Positions 8,206 to 17,985 are shown, counted from the first letter of the stretch. The stretch is DNA of 64,000 nt from Desmospora profundinema (GCF_031454155.1 NZ_JAVDQG010000006.1:62001-126000); one strand, 5' to 3'. The notes: generated from the letters alone by a model not told the origin. Numbers and translations: made by a program.

Positions 8206-8293
8206 ATTGGGGAGAGCAACACACTGAAAACACACAAAAACGATGCCGACACACTGGACTGAAATCCGAGAGTATTTGCAACAATCAAATCAT

Positions 8294-8308
8294 TGGCACG
8301 GGATTTGC
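8294..8308 (+). promoter_or_regulatory. Sigma-54 (-24/-12) promoter of the PTS operon
   Basis: TGGCAC-N5-TTGC, within TTGGCACGGGATTTGCTT, is an essentially perfect match to the sigma-54 consensus. It lies 41 bp before the EIIB start and 100 bp after the sigma-54 activator gene. The AC-rich stretch at 8218-8262 may hold the activator site, but no clear repeat was found. Confidence 0.92.
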
Positions 8309-8348
8309 TTCTTAACTAGGATGGACACTTGACCAAGGGGGAATGATC

Positions 8349-8669
8349 ATGAATATTTTGTTGGTTTGCGCGGCGGGGATGTCAACGAGCCTATTGGTTT
8401 CAAAGATGGAAGAAGCGGCACGGGAGAAAGGGTGGGATGTCCAGGTGAAAGCCGTGCCGGCGGATGAAGCGAAAGCCCATCTGGATGATGTGGATGTCTT
8501 GTTGTTGGGTCCGCAAGTACGCTATAAGCTTCCCCAGTTTAAACAGATGGGGGAGGAACGGGGGATTCCCGTGGATGTGATCAACCCGGCGGATTACGGA
8601 TGCATTAACGGCCGCGGGGTTTTGGAATTTGCGTACACCATCAAAAGTGAGGAGGCGGGCTCAAGGTGA
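8349..8669 (+). CDS. celA: PTS lactose/cellobiose-family EIIB component
   Basis: A 106-residue cytoplasmic EIIB. The N-terminus [16 protein letters not shown] has the phosphorylated Cys7 in the CxxGMSTS loop, and [10 protein letters not shown] is the matching conserved helix. It passes phosphate from EIIA to the sugar in EIIC. The ATG at 8349 is preferred over the one two codons upstream (8343), because AAGGGGGA sits 7 nt before it. It overlaps EIIC by 4 bp (GTGA). The sugar is probably cellobiose or another beta-glucoside, judged from the GH4 enzyme downstream. Confidence 0.93.
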   Translation: MNILLVCAAGMSTSLLVSKMEEAAREKGWDVQVKAVPADEAKAHLDDVDVLLLGPQVRYKLPQFKQMGEERGIPVDVINPADYGCINGRGVLEFAYTIKSEEAGSR

Positions 8670-10012
8670 ACCGATTTGTAAGCGTTTTAGAAAAACATGT
8701 GATGCCGGTAGCCGGACGAATCGCCGAACAAAAACATCTGCAAGCAGTCCGGGACGGTATCATTCTGGCCATGCCTCTATTGATCATCGGCTCCTTGTTT
8801 TTAATCATCGGTTTTCTTCCATTTCCGAATTACAGCGAATTTATGGCGGGTATATTCGGGGAGCAGTGGTTGAATAAGCTGCTGTATCCCGTTGGAGCTA
8901 CCTTTGATATCATGGCACTCGTCGTCAGCTTCGGTGTCGCCTACCGTTTGGCTGAAAAGTATAAAGTAGATGCACTTTCAGCCGGCGCCATTTCCGTCTC
9001 TGCCTTTTTATTGGCCACCCCCTACCAGGTATCCTTCACCCCTGAGGGAGCAAGCGAAGCGATCATGGTCGGCGGCGGGATTCCGGTCCAGTGGGTCGGC
9101 AGTCAGGGATTGTTTGTCGCTATGCTTCTCGCCATCGTTTCTACCGAAATCTATCGGAAGATCATTCAAAAAAATATCGTGATCAACTTGCCGGAAGGGG
9201 TTCCCCCGGCGGTCTCCCGCTCGTTTGTAGCCCTGATCCCCGGCTTTGCGGTTATCAGTTTGGTGTGGGTGGTACGCCTGCTGCTTGAAATGACACCCTT
9301 TGAAGGGTTCCACCATATCGTGACCACCCTGTTGAACAAGCCGTTGAGCCTGTTGGGAGGAAGCTTGCTGGGCGGATTGGTCGCCGTGTTGTTGATCCAT
9401 ATGCTGTGGTCGACCGGATTACATGGAGCAGCCATTGTGGGCGGTGTGATGGGACCGATTTGGCTGTCCCTGATGGATCAGAATCGACAGGTGTTCCAAA
9501 ACGATCCCCAGGCCGTCCTCCCCAATGTGATCACCCAGCAGTTTTTTGATCTCTGGATATACATCGGAGGGTCTGGAGCGACACTGGCGCTGGTGCTTGC
9601 GATGATTCTCCGGGCCAGGAGCCAGCAGTTGAAGAACATCGGCCGCTTGTCGATCGGCCCCGGATTATTCAACATCAACGAACCGGTTGTTTTTGGGATG
9701 CCCATCGTGATGAATCCCCTTTTGATCATTCCGTTTATCCTGGTGCCCCTCTCATTGGTCGTCGTATCCTATGTCGCCATGTCCACCGGATTGGTGGCGA
9801 AACCGAACGGTGTGGCCGTTCCCTGGACAACGCCGCTGCTGTTCAGCGGTTACCTGGCGACGGGAGGAAAGATATCGGGAGTGGTTCTGCAACTGATCAA
9901 CTTCAGCTTGGCATTGGCCATCTACTATCCCTTCTTTAAAATCTGGGATAAACAGAAGCTGAAAGAAGAACAGGGAGCCGGTACAGAAAACGCCCGATCG
10001 GTTGTTGCCTAG
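8666..10012 (+). CDS. celB: PTS lactose/cellobiose-family EIIC permease
   Basis: A 448-residue integral membrane permease with about ten hydrophobic segments, the usual size for EIIC of the Lac/Cel family. Seen: [12 protein letters not shown] early, the [18 protein letters not shown] segment and [16 protein letters not shown], the conserved sugar-binding loop of this family. It translocates and phosphorylates the sugar together with EIIB and EIIA. The GTG start overlaps the EIIB stop. About 160 bp separate it from the next gene, with a stem-loop in between. Confidence 0.94.
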   Translation: MNRFVSVLEKHVMPVAGRIAEQKHLQAVRDGIILAMPLLIIGSLFLIIGFLPFPNYSEFMAGIFGEQWLNKLLYPVGATFDIMALVVSFGVAYRLAEKYKVDALSAGAISVSAFLLATPYQVSFTPEGASEAIMVGGGIPVQWVGSQGLFVAMLLAIVSTEIYRKIIQKNIVINLPEGVPPAVSRSFVALIPGFAVISLVWVVRLLLEMTPFEGFHHIVTTLLNKPLSLLGGSLLGGLVAVLLIHMLWSTGLHGAAIVGGVMGPIWLSLMDQNRQVFQNDPQAVLPNVITQQFFDLWIYIGGSGATLALVLAMILRARSQQLKNIGRLSIGPGLFNINEPVVFGMPIVMNPLLIIPFILVPLSLVVVSYVAMSTGLVAKPNGVAVPWTTPLLFSGYLATGGKISGVVLQLINFSLALAIYYPFFKIWDKQKLKEEQGAGTENARSVVA

Positions 10013-10051
10013 TGCCCCTTCATCAATATTGCTCGTGTTTTCATGGAGGGA

Positions 10052-10088
10052 GGCTTGGGGATCCCGCGGCGGGCCGGAAATCCAAGCC
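10052..10088 (+). other. Intergenic stem-loop between EIIC and the deacetylase
   Basis: GGCTTGG (10052-10058) pairs with CCAAGCC (10082-10088), and CCCGC/GCGGG lies inside the loop. There is no T-run, so RNA processing or stability is more likely than termination. Confidence 0.45.
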
Positions 10089-10171
10089 GACCGATCTCTC
10101 TGTATGAGGCTAAGAAAAGCTTAGGTGATGTTATCGATGGGGCACTAGAACGAAGAAAGAGAGGGGATCGG

Positions 10172-10933
10172 ATGGTTACCAACGTCATTGTGAATGCCGA
10201 CGACTTTGGATATTCCAAAGGCGTGAACCTCGGGATTCTGGAGAGTTTCCAACAGGGAGTGGTCACGTCCACCACGATGATGGTCAATATGCCGGCTATA
10301 GAACATGCGGCGGCATTGGCGAAGCAACATCCGGATCTGGATGTGGGGATCCATTTGGTACTCACATGCGGAAAACCTGTCCATCCGGACGTTCCCTCCC
10401 TGGTTGACGAACGGGGGATGTTTCATCGTAACGGTGAGTGGAGCCGCTTGGCTACAGAAGAGGATATCGAGCGGGAATGGACCGCGCAAATCGAACGATT
10501 TTTGTCATTGGGGCTAAAACCGACTCATCTGGACAGTCATCATCATGTTCACGGCGATCAACGGGTGCTTCCCGTTGCGACGGAACTGGCCGAAAAGTGG
10601 GATATTCCCATGCGCCTGGCCATGGAGGAGACTCCGGCTTCGCCATCCGGAAAACGGAAAACGACGGATCGTTTTATTTACGCCTTTTACGGGGAGGAAC
10701 TGACGAAGGAGACGTTTATCGATCTGTTGGATCAATCACAGAGATGGGAATGGGTGGAGATCATGTGCCACCCCGCCTATCTCGACATGCCGCTTTTGGA
10801 GGGAAGTTCCTACGCACTCCAACGAGTGAACGAGCTATCCATCCTGACCGACCCTGCCGTGTTGGAAGCGGTCAAACGGAAAAATATCCAACTAGCCCGT
10901 TATCGGGACATCCAAACCAAGACTCATGCTTAG
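10172..10933 (+). CDS. chbG: ChbG/YdjC-type carbohydrate deacetylase
   Basis: A 253-residue YdjC-family enzyme. Seen: VIVNADDFGYSKGVN at the start (the metal-binding Asp pair), DVGIHLVLTCGKP and LDSHHHVH, the histidine cluster that binds the catalytic metal. In E. coli ChbG removes an acetyl group from chitooligosaccharides so that they can induce the chb operon. Its place inside a cellobiose-type PTS operon suggests that chitobiose or acetylated sugars are also substrates. The ATG at 10172 has AGAGGGGAT upstream; the open frame before it has no such signal. Confidence 0.9.
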   Translation: MVTNVIVNADDFGYSKGVNLGILESFQQGVVTSTTMMVNMPAIEHAAALAKQHPDLDVGIHLVLTCGKPVHPDVPSLVDERGMFHRNGEWSRLATEEDIEREWTAQIERFLSLGLKPTHLDSHHHVHGDQRVLPVATELAEKWDIPMRLAMEETPASPSGKRKTTDRFIYAFYGEELTKETFIDLLDQSQRWEWVEIMCHPAYLDMPLLEGSSYALQRVNELSILTDPAVLEAVKRKNIQLARYRDIQTKTHA

Positions 10934-10945
10934 GGAGAGTGCCAA

Positions 10946-11275
10946 ATGGATTCGATGGAAGGAATTGTATTTGAATTGATTCTTCACGGCGGCAATGGCA
11001 AAAGTTTGGCGATGGAAGCCATCGCGGAAGCAAAAAAGGGAAAGATTGCTGCCGCCCGTGAGAAATTGAAGCAATCGGGGGAGGAATTGCAAAAAGCGCA
11101 TCGCCTTCAAGCCAACCTGATTCAACAAGAAGCAGGGGGATCCCGCTCAGAAGTGACGCTCCTGATGATCCATGCCCAGGATCATCTGATGAATGCGATC
11201 ACCGTCAAAGACTTAGCGGCAGAAATGGTCGATTTGTATGAAAGGATCACCATTGACGGAGGTGTCAAAGCATGA
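10946..11275 (+). CDS. celC: PTS lactose/cellobiose-family EIIA component
   Basis: A 109-residue helical EIIA. Near the C-terminus [11 protein letters not shown] carries the phosphorylated His76 and the conserved metal Asp79. It accepts phosphate from HPr and hands it to EIIB. The gene lies 12 bp after chbG and overlaps the GH4 gene by 4 bp (ATGA). Order EIIB-EIIC-ChbG-EIIA-GH4 is a variant of the chb/cel operon layout. Confidence 0.93.
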   Translation: MDSMEGIVFELILHGGNGKSLAMEAIAEAKKGKIAAAREKLKQSGEELQKAHRLQANLIQQEAGGSRSEVTLLMIHAQDHLMNAITVKDLAAEMVDLYERITIDGGVKA

Positions 11276-12600
11276 GTGGAATCAAAGTCGTCACCATCGG
11301 AGGAGGATCCAGTTACACCCCCGAGCTGGTGGAGGGACTGATCAAGCGCTACGGGGAATTGCCGGTTCAAGAATTGTGGCTGGTCGATATCCCTGAAGGC
11401 GAAGAAAAGTTAAACATTGTAGGCGCATTGGCCAAACGGATGGTGGAAAAAGCGGGCGTTCCGATGAAAATCCATTTAACGCTGGATCGGCGACAGGCTC
11501 TGCGAGACGCTGACTTTGTCACTACTCAATTTCGTGTCGGCTTGCTGGATGCACGGGCCAAAGATGAGTCCATTCCATTAAAATACGGGGTAATCGGCCA
11601 GGAAACAAACGGTCCGGGGGGGTTGTTCAAGGCCTTACGCACCATTCCCGTCATGCTGGAGATCGCAACGGATATGGAGGAGTTTTGTCCGGACGCCTGG
11701 CTGATCAATTTTACCAATCCGGCCGGGATGGTGACGGAGGCACTCCTGCGCTGCAGTCCCTTGGAAAAAGTGGTGGGGTTGTGCAACGTCCCCATCGGGA
11801 TGCAAATGGGGATCGCCAAGATGCTCCAGGTGGAAGCGGACCGGATTCATATTGATTTTGCCGGTTTAAACCATATGGTGTTTGGACTCAACGTTTACCT
11901 GGATGGAGAAAACATTACGGAAAAGTTGATACAACAATTTCTGAGCGGTGAAAAATCCGGGGTTACGATGGAGAACATTGTGGACCTCGGCTGGGAGCCT
12001 GCGTTTATCGAAGGGCTGAAGATTCTCCCCTGTCCCTACCACCGCTATTATTATCAGACGGACCGTATCTTGGACGAGGAAATGGAAGCGGCAAAAACAA
12101 AAGGAACGCGGGCGCAAGTGGTGCAGAAGCTGGAAGCGGATCTGTTTGAGCTGTACAAGGATCCGGATCTGGCTGTGAAGCCGCCTCAGCTGGAAAAACG
12201 GGGTGGAGCCTATTACAGTGATGCCGCCTGTAGACTCATTCATTCCATTTACAATGACAAAGGGGACATCCAGCCGGTCAACACGAAAAATAACGGTGCG
12301 ATCCAGGGCATTCCGGCGGACTCGGCGGTGGAGGTCAACTGTGTCATCACCAAGGACGGACCCAAACCGATCACGGTAGGAGAACTGCCGGTTCCGGTCC
12401 AGGGGCTGGTCCAGCAGATCAAATCCTTTGAGCGGGTTACCGTGGAAGCGGCTGTCACCGGCGATTACAACACGGCCTTGGTTGCCATGACCATCAATCC
12501 GCTGGTTCCTTCCGACAAGGTGGCCAAACAATTGCTGGATGAGATGCTGGAAGCTCATCAGGCCTATCTGCCGCAGTTTTTTGAGAAAGTCGATGTGTAA
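11272..12600 (+). CDS. celF: 6-phospho-beta-glucosidase, GH4 family
   Basis: A 442-residue NAD- and Mn-dependent hydrolase that splits phosphorylated beta-glucosides imported by the PTS. Seen: the Rossmann start [22 protein letters not shown] in [15 protein letters not shown] with the metal ligand Cys171 and GLNHMV with His201, all GH4 landmarks. Length matches CelF/LicH (about 440). It is the last gene of the operon and is followed by a terminator. Substrate range (cellobiose-6-P or chitobiose-6-P) is inferred only from context. Confidence 0.94.
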   Translation: MSGIKVVTIGGGSSYTPELVEGLIKRYGELPVQELWLVDIPEGEEKLNIVGALAKRMVEKAGVPMKIHLTLDRRQALRDADFVTTQFRVGLLDARAKDESIPLKYGVIGQETNGPGGLFKALRTIPVMLEIATDMEEFCPDAWLINFTNPAGMVTEALLRCSPLEKVVGLCNVPIGMQMGIAKMLQVEADRIHIDFAGLNHMVFGLNVYLDGENITEKLIQQFLSGEKSGVTMENIVDLGWEPAFIEGLKILPCPYHRYYYQTDRILDEEMEAAKTKGTRAQVVQKLEADLFELYKDPDLAVKPPQLEKRGGAYYSDAACRLIHSIYNDKGDIQPVNTKNNGAIQGIPADSAVEVNCVITKDGPKPITVGELPVPVQGLVQQIKSFERVTVEAAVTGDYNTALVAMTINPLVPSDKVAKQLLDEMLEAHQAYLPQFFEKVDV

Positions 12601-12617
12601 GTGCTCAAATAAGAAGC

Positions 12618-12648
12618 AGCCAACCCCATTACTGGGGTTGGCTGTTTG
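12618..12648. terminator. Intrinsic terminator between convergent genes
   Basis: AGCCAACCCC, a loop of about 6 nt and GGGGTTGGCT followed by GTTTGTT. It can serve the PTS operon and, on the other strand, the convergent GH81 gene. Confidence 0.85.
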
Positions 12649-12653
12649 TTGGT

Positions 12654-14918
12654 TCAATTTTGATGGGATCCAAACCCGTTGGCCGGTACGGTAAGCCTGG
12701 TTCCGTCGGAGAAGGTGACGGTCTTGGGCTGATCGGTCATATTGTAGGCGACATAGGTCTTTTGGTTCCCCTTCTTAAACACCGCATAGAGGGGGGTGTC
12801 TGACGTTACAGTCAAATCGGTGGTGCCGAGGGCGTGTAGATTGTAGATCCAATGGTAGGTATTTGCCTTGGAGTTTCCTTCTTCCGGCTCATGTTCATCT
12901 GCCCGGGCTTGGAATTGACGGATGGCGTCCTCGGGATTTTCAATCGCCCGGTACATCCAGATTAAGTCTTCCCAAGCGTCCCAATCGGTGCCGCCGTTTT
13001 CACGGACAAGGGCGTCATAATTCTTTTTGGTGTATTCCGGGTATTGGGTTAGATAGAGGGATCCTCCTTGAAAGGGCAGCCAGTTGATCCCGTGGACTTC
13101 TTCGGGGTTGTTTGTCCACCATGTGGCATCCCCCACCGTTTTTCCGCCCCAGATCATGCTGGCGGTGGCCCGGGTGAAATCGGGGTGGTTGTTTTCATCA
13201 TGGACGTCAAACCAATATTCCTGGATGGCGTTCATTTCCGTCGTATACAGGTAGATCCCCAAATCACGGATGGCTTGGTCGTTGGTCGCCTCTCCCCACA
13301 GGATCAATCCAGTCCAGGCATTCATCGCTTCCGAGGAGGATTCGTTGTTGTTTCCGTCCCCGAAGCGGGCGTGTCCCGATGCCCAGGAATGGCCGGCATA
13401 AGGGTCAAAGTTGCGCAAGAAGGGGAACATCGAATCATTCCGGTCCCCGTTGGCAAAGTCCCGAATCAGGAGTTTCACCATCGACCCCCATCGGGAATCG
13501 CTCGCCCATGACGGATCGACACGGGCAACCTCGGCGGCGGCTTGCACAAAATAGCCGTAATGGAAGTGGTGGTCGTTCAATTCATCAGCACTGCCGAAAC
13601 TGTCAGGGTATCCGATCAGCGTTCCCCAACGGTCGTTATAGTAAAACAAACGGGAATTTTTCAGATTTCCCTGGTCGTCGCTGGCTTTTAAATAGTCTTC
13701 CAACCGGGTCTTCAATTCCTGATGAAACTGGTTTGCTGCGTCTGTATTTCCGACCTGCTCGGCGATGGGAGCCAATGTGGCCACTTTACCAAGCCGCTTC
13801 CCCATCCAGTACGTATCCTGATTGCCGCTGTAGTTCTCCGAGGCCGCTTCGTCGATATAACGGGACAACGTGGCTTTGTCATAACTGCCGAGATCCGGGA
13901 GTGAGGGCAGGACCCCGTGATATTTCATCGTGGTGGTAAAGGATCGGCCTTCCGCCGTCTTCATCGTGCCGCGAACGGAATCGTATGTGTAAGGTAGCAG
14001 GGATTGGGATGTGTTTTTCCACTGATGCGGGTACAGGGCGAAAATCGTTCCGGTCTGCGATCCTTCTCTGGCAGTGGTGGTAAACGTAAAAGTGGTCCGC
14101 ACGGAACTGTCGTCCGGATCGACCGACCAATCGACGCGAGTATCGGTGACATGGGAGTAGGCATACTGTTTGAATTGATCCAAGGTGTCTTCTTTATTGT
14201 CGGGTAAAACGGCGATAGAAAAGTAGCTTTTGCCGTTCAGGTGGTTCGTCAACCGGTTGGAACCGATCCCCGACCAGGTGGATCCCGTCGGTCCAAACAA
14301 CGCATAGTGGCGATTGTTCACCGTGATCCCCAGTACCGGGGAGTTGGCCGATCCCGACCAGATCTGTGGTGCGGAGGCAAATCGCAACACCGGATCACCT
14401 CCCGCCAATGTGGCGTAAACGTAAGGAGAGCCATGCCCGTATGTAACCGCCATTTTGTTGGAACCGCTTTCAAAAAGAGAAGTGACAAACCAATCGTTAA
14501 AGTCGTCTACCTTGGCATCCGGAAAAGAGGAGACCGCACTGTGAGAGAGGGTGAAATCATTGTCGTCGGTTCCCATCCATCCGCAGATGCAGGCATCATT
14601 TGCCGTGATCGCCGGCCCCGGGTAATACACCCGAAATCCGTCGGACTGATTTTGGACCGCCAACGGGTGGGGATATTGACGTTCTGAATATCGATCCCAC
14701 GCGAGATTGCTCCACCAATCATTGGTGGGCATCTTGCCGGTGATGTTGGAAGTTTGATAGATGGTGTCGGGAGCGTCGGGTGCCCCGGCCGGTTTGGTGG
14801 TGGTATAGCTGCCAGATCCCACGGAAACCTCCCCCGGAAAACCCCATACCGGCACAGAAAACAACAGGCTGAACACCATGGTGAAAATAACGGCGCACCC
14901 CCCAGCTTGTTTTAGCAT
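12654..14918 (-). CDS. Secreted endo-beta-1,3-glucanase, GH81 family
   Basis: A 754-residue secreted enzyme. Residues 1-27 are a Sec signal peptide (VIFTMVFSLLFSVPVWG). The GH81 body follows: TNDWWSNLAW near 65, and the catalytic C-terminal half with HFHYGYFVQAA, GHSWASGHARFGDGNNNESSSEA (read across 13320-13400) and the aromatic-rich NWLPFQGGSLYL. It has no cell-wall anchor and no carbohydrate-binding module visible at the C-terminus. The ATG has GGGGGAAG upstream. It cuts beta-1,3-glucan (laminarin, fungal or yeast wall glucan) outside the cell. The divergent GH1 enzyme and ABC importer would take up and finish the fragments. Confidence 0.93.
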   Translation of the reverse strand: MLKQAGGCAVIFTMVFSLLFSVPVWGFPGEVSVGSGSYTTTKPAGAPDAPDTIYQTSNITGKMPTNDWWSNLAWDRYSERQYPHPLAVQNQSDGFRVYYPGPAITANDACICGWMGTDDNDFTLSHSAVSSFPDAKVDDFNDWFVTSLFESGSNKMAVTYGHGSPYVYATLAGGDPVLRFASAPQIWSGSANSPVLGITVNNRHYALFGPTGSTWSGIGSNRLTNHLNGKSYFSIAVLPDNKEDTLDQFKQYAYSHVTDTRVDWSVDPDDSSVRTTFTFTTTAREGSQTGTIFALYPHQWKNTSQSLLPYTYDSVRGTMKTAEGRSFTTTMKYHGVLPSLPDLGSYDKATLSRYIDEAASENYSGNQDTYWMGKRLGKVATLAPIAEQVGNTDAANQFHQELKTRLEDYLKASDDQGNLKNSRLFYYNDRWGTLIGYPDSFGSADELNDHHFHYGYFVQAAAEVARVDPSWASDSRWGSMVKLLIRDFANGDRNDSMFPFLRNFDPYAGHSWASGHARFGDGNNNESSSEAMNAWTGLILWGEATNDQAIRDLGIYLYTTEMNAIQEYWFDVHDENNHPDFTRATASMIWGGKTVGDATWWTNNPEEVHGINWLPFQGGSLYLTQYPEYTKKNYDALVRENGGTDWDAWEDLIWMYRAIENPEDAIRQFQARADEHEPEEGNSKANTYHWIYNLHALGTTDLTVTSDTPLYAVFKKGNQKTYVAYNMTDQPKTVTFSDGTRLTVPANGFGSHQN

Positions 14919-14941
14919 CGCTTCTTCCCCCTATCTTTTTT

Positions 14942-14955
14942 TGGAATCGCTTACA
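14942..14955 (-). promoter_or_regulatory. cre-like operator in the GH81 leader
   Basis: On the minus strand TGTAAGCGATTCCA matches the CcpA cre consensus TGWAARCGYTWNCW at all but one position. It lies between the promoter at 15026-15054 and the start codon, where it could act as a roadblock. A site for the local LacI-family regulator is the alternative. Confidence 0.5.
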
Positions 14956-15025
14956 TACTAGAGAACAGTGGATAAGCGGGAATGGATTCCCCCTTTCGAT
15001 TTCTAAACCGATTTCGTCAATGGGG

Positions 15026-15054
15026 ATGATATAATAGTGAGAAATATTTGTCAA
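15026..15054 (-). promoter_or_regulatory. Sigma-A promoter of the GH81 gene
   Basis: Minus-strand TTGACA (15049-15054), a 17-bp spacer and TATCAT (15026-15031). This gives a leader of about 100 nt. Confidence 0.75.
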
Positions 15055-15152
15055 TATCTTTTTCCAGAGAGGAGGCGAATAGAAAATATCCTTATGAATA
15101 CTGAACTTTTCATGAGTTATACCTGATGTCTAATTTTTCCGTAAAATTTGTA

Positions 15153-15208
15153 TTGACAGTTTATAAAGGGTTGTGTCATCATTTTTACGAAAGCGGTTTA
15201 GTAAAAAT
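15153..15208 (+). promoter_or_regulatory. Promoter and palindromic operator of the beta-glucoside ABC operon
   Basis: TTGACA (15153-15158) is followed 17 bp later by a poor -10 (TCATCA). Directly behind it lies a 28-bp palindrome at 15181-15208: ATTTTTAC and GTAAAAAT arms around GAAAGCGGTTTA. The central CG and A/T flanks are typical of LacI-family operators, and a LacI-type gene ends this operon. Confidence 0.65.
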
Positions 15209-15230
15209 GCTTAGGAAGCGGGGGAAGAGA

Positions 15231-16601
15231 GTGAACCGATACATAGATACGAAGACAACGACATTTCCCGAAAACTTCGTATGGGGGGTGGCAACTTCAT
15301 CGTTTCAGATCGAGGGGGCGGTAGACCGGGATGGCCGGGGAGAATCCATTTGGGATCGTTTTGGCAAGGTTCCGGGGAAAATTGACAACGGCGACACCGG
15401 TGACGTCGCCTGCAGTCACTATGATCGATACCGGGATGATGTTCAGCTGATGAAAGAGTTGTCTGTCCAATCGTATCGCTTTTCGGTCAGTTGGCCGCGG
15501 ATCTTTCCGGAGGGAAAAGGACGGCCCAATCAAAAAGGCATGGACTTTTACAAATCCTTGGTGGATCAATTGCTTCAAGCAGGAATCACCCCGATGTTGA
15601 CCTGTTATCACTGGGATCTGCCTCAAGCATTGCAGGAGCGGGGAGGGTGGTTAAACCGGGATACGATCGATCGCTTTTTGGAATATGTGACTCATCTGTA
15701 TCGCGAGTTGGGGGATGTCGTTCCCTCCTGGATCACCCATAACGAGCCATGGGTGGTATCTTACCTGGGATACGGGAACGGCATACACGCACCGGGAATT
15801 CAGGACTTCTCCTCTTCTTTGAAAGCGGCTCACCATTTACTGTTGTCTCACGGGAAAGCGGTTTCAGCCTTCCGACAGCTGGGACCTAAGGATGGGGAAA
15901 TCGGGATTTCTCTCAATCTGACTTCTTCTTATCCGGCGGATGATTCGGAAGAATGCCGGGATGCAGCACGGAAATGGGACGGTTTTATCAATCGTTGGTA
16001 TTTGGACCCCCTGTTCAAAGGGAAGTATCCTGCGGATATGGTGGATTACTATGCGGCCGGTGGATGGTTCGGCCCGGATACACCTGAGGAAGAGATGGAT
16101 GCCATTTCTCAACCGATTGATTTTCTGGGAATCAACTATTATTCGAGGGCGACCCTCCGTCCGGGCGATTCCGGTGATCCGGCCTGTTTGGGAGTGGAGC
16201 ATGTTTCCACGGGTCGACCCGTCACCGCGATGGGATGGGAGATCGATCCGCAGGGGCTGTATGATTTGTTGAAGCGCCTTCGCCGAGACTACGGGGAGAC
16301 TCCCATTATCATTACAGAAAATGGGGCCGCTTTTGAGGATCAACGAAAGGAGGATGATACGATCCAAGATGAAAGTCGGGTACGGTATATCCATGATCAT
16401 TTGAAGGCATGCCACCGGGCGCTGGCGGACCAAGTTCCGCTGAAGGGGTATTATGCTTGGTCGTTCATGGACAATTTCGAATGGGCGTTCGGATACCAAA
16501 AGCGGTTCGGGTTGGTCCATGTCGATTATGAAACTCAAAAACGAACGCCCAAAAACAGCGCCTGGTGGTATAAGCAGGTGATGGAGAACAACGGGGTTTA
16601 A
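15231..16601 (+). CDS. bglA: Beta-glucosidase, GH1 family
   Basis: A 456-residue cytoplasmic GH1 enzyme, normal length. Seen: FVWGVATSSFQIEGA at the N-terminus, the acid/base Glu172 in THNEPW, the nucleophile Glu363 in ITENGA and the C-terminal WSFMDNFEWAFGY aglycone-binding motif. The GTG at 15231 is chosen for the GGGGGAAG before it; the extra 35 codons of open frame upstream overlap the operator and promoter. It would hydrolyse short beta-glucosides or laminari-oligosaccharides brought in by the ABC importer encoded next. Phospho-glucosidase activity is less likely because this is an ABC, not a PTS, operon. Confidence 0.94.
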   Translation: MNRYIDTKTTTFPENFVWGVATSSFQIEGAVDRDGRGESIWDRFGKVPGKIDNGDTGDVACSHYDRYRDDVQLMKELSVQSYRFSVSWPRIFPEGKGRPNQKGMDFYKSLVDQLLQAGITPMLTCYHWDLPQALQERGGWLNRDTIDRFLEYVTHLYRELGDVVPSWITHNEPWVVSYLGYGNGIHAPGIQDFSSSLKAAHHLLLSHGKAVSAFRQLGPKDGEIGISLNLTSSYPADDSEECRDAARKWDGFINRWYLDPLFKGKYPADMVDYYAAGGWFGPDTPEEEMDAISQPIDFLGINYYSRATLRPGDSGDPACLGVEHVSTGRPVTAMGWEIDPQGLYDLLKRLRRDYGETPIIITENGAAFEDQRKEDDTIQDESRVRYIHDHLKACHRALADQVPLKGYYAWSFMDNFEWAFGYQKRFGLVHVDYETQKRTPKNSAWWYKQVMENNGV

Positions 16602-16650
16602 AAAACTGCTTGGTTCATGATCAGCCAGAACGAAACCGGAGGGGAAAAAA

Positions 16651-17904
16651 ATGAAAAAGTGGTTTGCTATAGCGGTGTGTGCCGCCCTGGTTATGGCCAT
16701 ATCCGCCTGCTCACCGGGTGCGGGTGACGGAAAAGTCCAGCTCACTTTCTGGGTTTTCGGGAGTACGGGTTATGACAAGTTGGTTGAGGAGTATATGAAA
16801 GAAAATCCCGACGTGAAGATCAAAATCAGCACCTATGAATTTGGAGATCACCACAATAACCTGTTTACGGCTCTTTCTACCGGGAGCGGGGCCCCGGATC
16901 TGGCGATGGTGGAAGTGGGGCAGATCGACCGGTACCGCGATGCCCAGGATAAATTTCACAACCTGTACGACTATGGCGCGGCTGATGTGAAAGAGGAATA
17001 CCTGGATTGGAAGTGGCGCATCGGGGAAAGCGCGGACGGGGAATTCCTGTTCGGATTGCCGACGGATATCGGGCCGACGGCGATGTACTACCGCAAAGAT
17101 GTGTTTGAAGAAGCCGGTCTTCCGTCCGATCCCAAAAGTGTTTCAGAATTGACGGAAACCTGGGACAAATTTGAGGAGACAGCGAAAACGATCGTCAAAA
17201 AAACAGGCAAGCCCATGACGGACAACATAGAGATCACCTATAACGCACGCCTAAACCAGTTTCCGGAACAGTATTTTAACGAGGACGAGGAGTTGATCAT
17301 CGAAGATTCTCCCTATGCCAAACAGGCCTATGATCATGCGGTCCAGATGATTCAACAAGGCCTGGTCGGAAGTTACGAACTTTGGTCGCCGGAGTGGGGG
17401 GCGGCGATGAACAAGGGCGAATACGCCGCATTGTTGGGGCCTTCCTGGATGCAGGGTGTGATTAAAGGAAACGCGCCCGGGTCTTTTAAATGGTTAATCG
17501 CCCCCACGCCGGAAGGAGCGGGGAATTGGGGAGGCTCTTACATCACGATACCCAAACAGACGTCCCACCCCGAAGAAGCGTATCGATTTGCTGAATGGCT
17601 GGTCTCCCCGGACAATCAGTATCAATCGTTCAAAGGCAAGGGACTGTTTCCATCCGCTCCTGCCGTGTATGAGCGGGACGATTTCAAGGAAACCGCAGAT
17701 GAATACTTTGGTGGAATTCAAACCGCCCAGTTGTTCGCCGAAGCGGCAGAGCAAGTGAAACCGGTATATACCGGGAAAAACTACCTCGTCGTCCAAGAAG
17801 AAATCGTCAAAGCGTTGACCAACGTACAGAAAAAGAAGGCCGACCCGGAAAAGGAATGGAAAGCCGCGGTCAAACGGATCAAAGGGCAACTGGACAAACA
17901 GTGA
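16651..17904 (+). CDS. Sugar ABC transporter substrate-binding lipoprotein
   Basis: A 417-residue extracellular binding protein of the SBP_bac_1 family. Residues 1-20 form a lipoprotein signal with the lipobox AISAC and the lipidated Cys20. The mature part starts with VQLTFWVFG and has TALSTGSGAPDLAMVEVG and GAMYY-like hinge segments usual for oligosaccharide binders. A good GGAGGGG site precedes the ATG. It is 49 bp after the GH1 gene. Substrate is inferred to be beta-glucan oligosaccharides. No ATPase gene is found in this operon, so a shared MsmX-type ATPase elsewhere is likely. Confidence 0.92.
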   Translation: MKKWFAIAVCAALVMAISACSPGAGDGKVQLTFWVFGSTGYDKLVEEYMKENPDVKIKISTYEFGDHHNNLFTALSTGSGAPDLAMVEVGQIDRYRDAQDKFHNLYDYGAADVKEEYLDWKWRIGESADGEFLFGLPTDIGPTAMYYRKDVFEEAGLPSDPKSVSELTETWDKFEETAKTIVKKTGKPMTDNIEITYNARLNQFPEQYFNEDEELIIEDSPYAKQAYDHAVQMIQQGLVGSYELWSPEWGAAMNKGEYAALLGPSWMQGVIKGNAPGSFKWLIAPTPEGAGNWGGSYITIPKQTSHPEEAYRFAEWLVSPDNQYQSFKGKGLFPSAPAVYERDDFKETADEYFGGIQTAQLFAEAAEQVKPVYTGKNYLVVQEEIVKALTNVQKKKADPEKEWKAAVKRIKGQLDKQ

Positions 17905-17925
17905 AAACATGAAGGAAGGAAATCA

Positions 17926-17985
17926 GGCCCTTCCATCCGATGTCCGTGGTCCGGTGCACCGGATGGAAGGGCCGCTCTTTCTCTT
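17926..17985 (+). other. Strong stem-loop after the binding-protein gene
   Basis: GGCCCTTCCATCC (17926-17938) pairs perfectly with GGATGGAAGGGCC (17961-17973), followed by a weak pyrimidine tract CTCTTTCTCTTT. Such structures commonly protect or partly terminate messages so that the binding protein is made in excess over the permeases. Confidence 0.65.
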
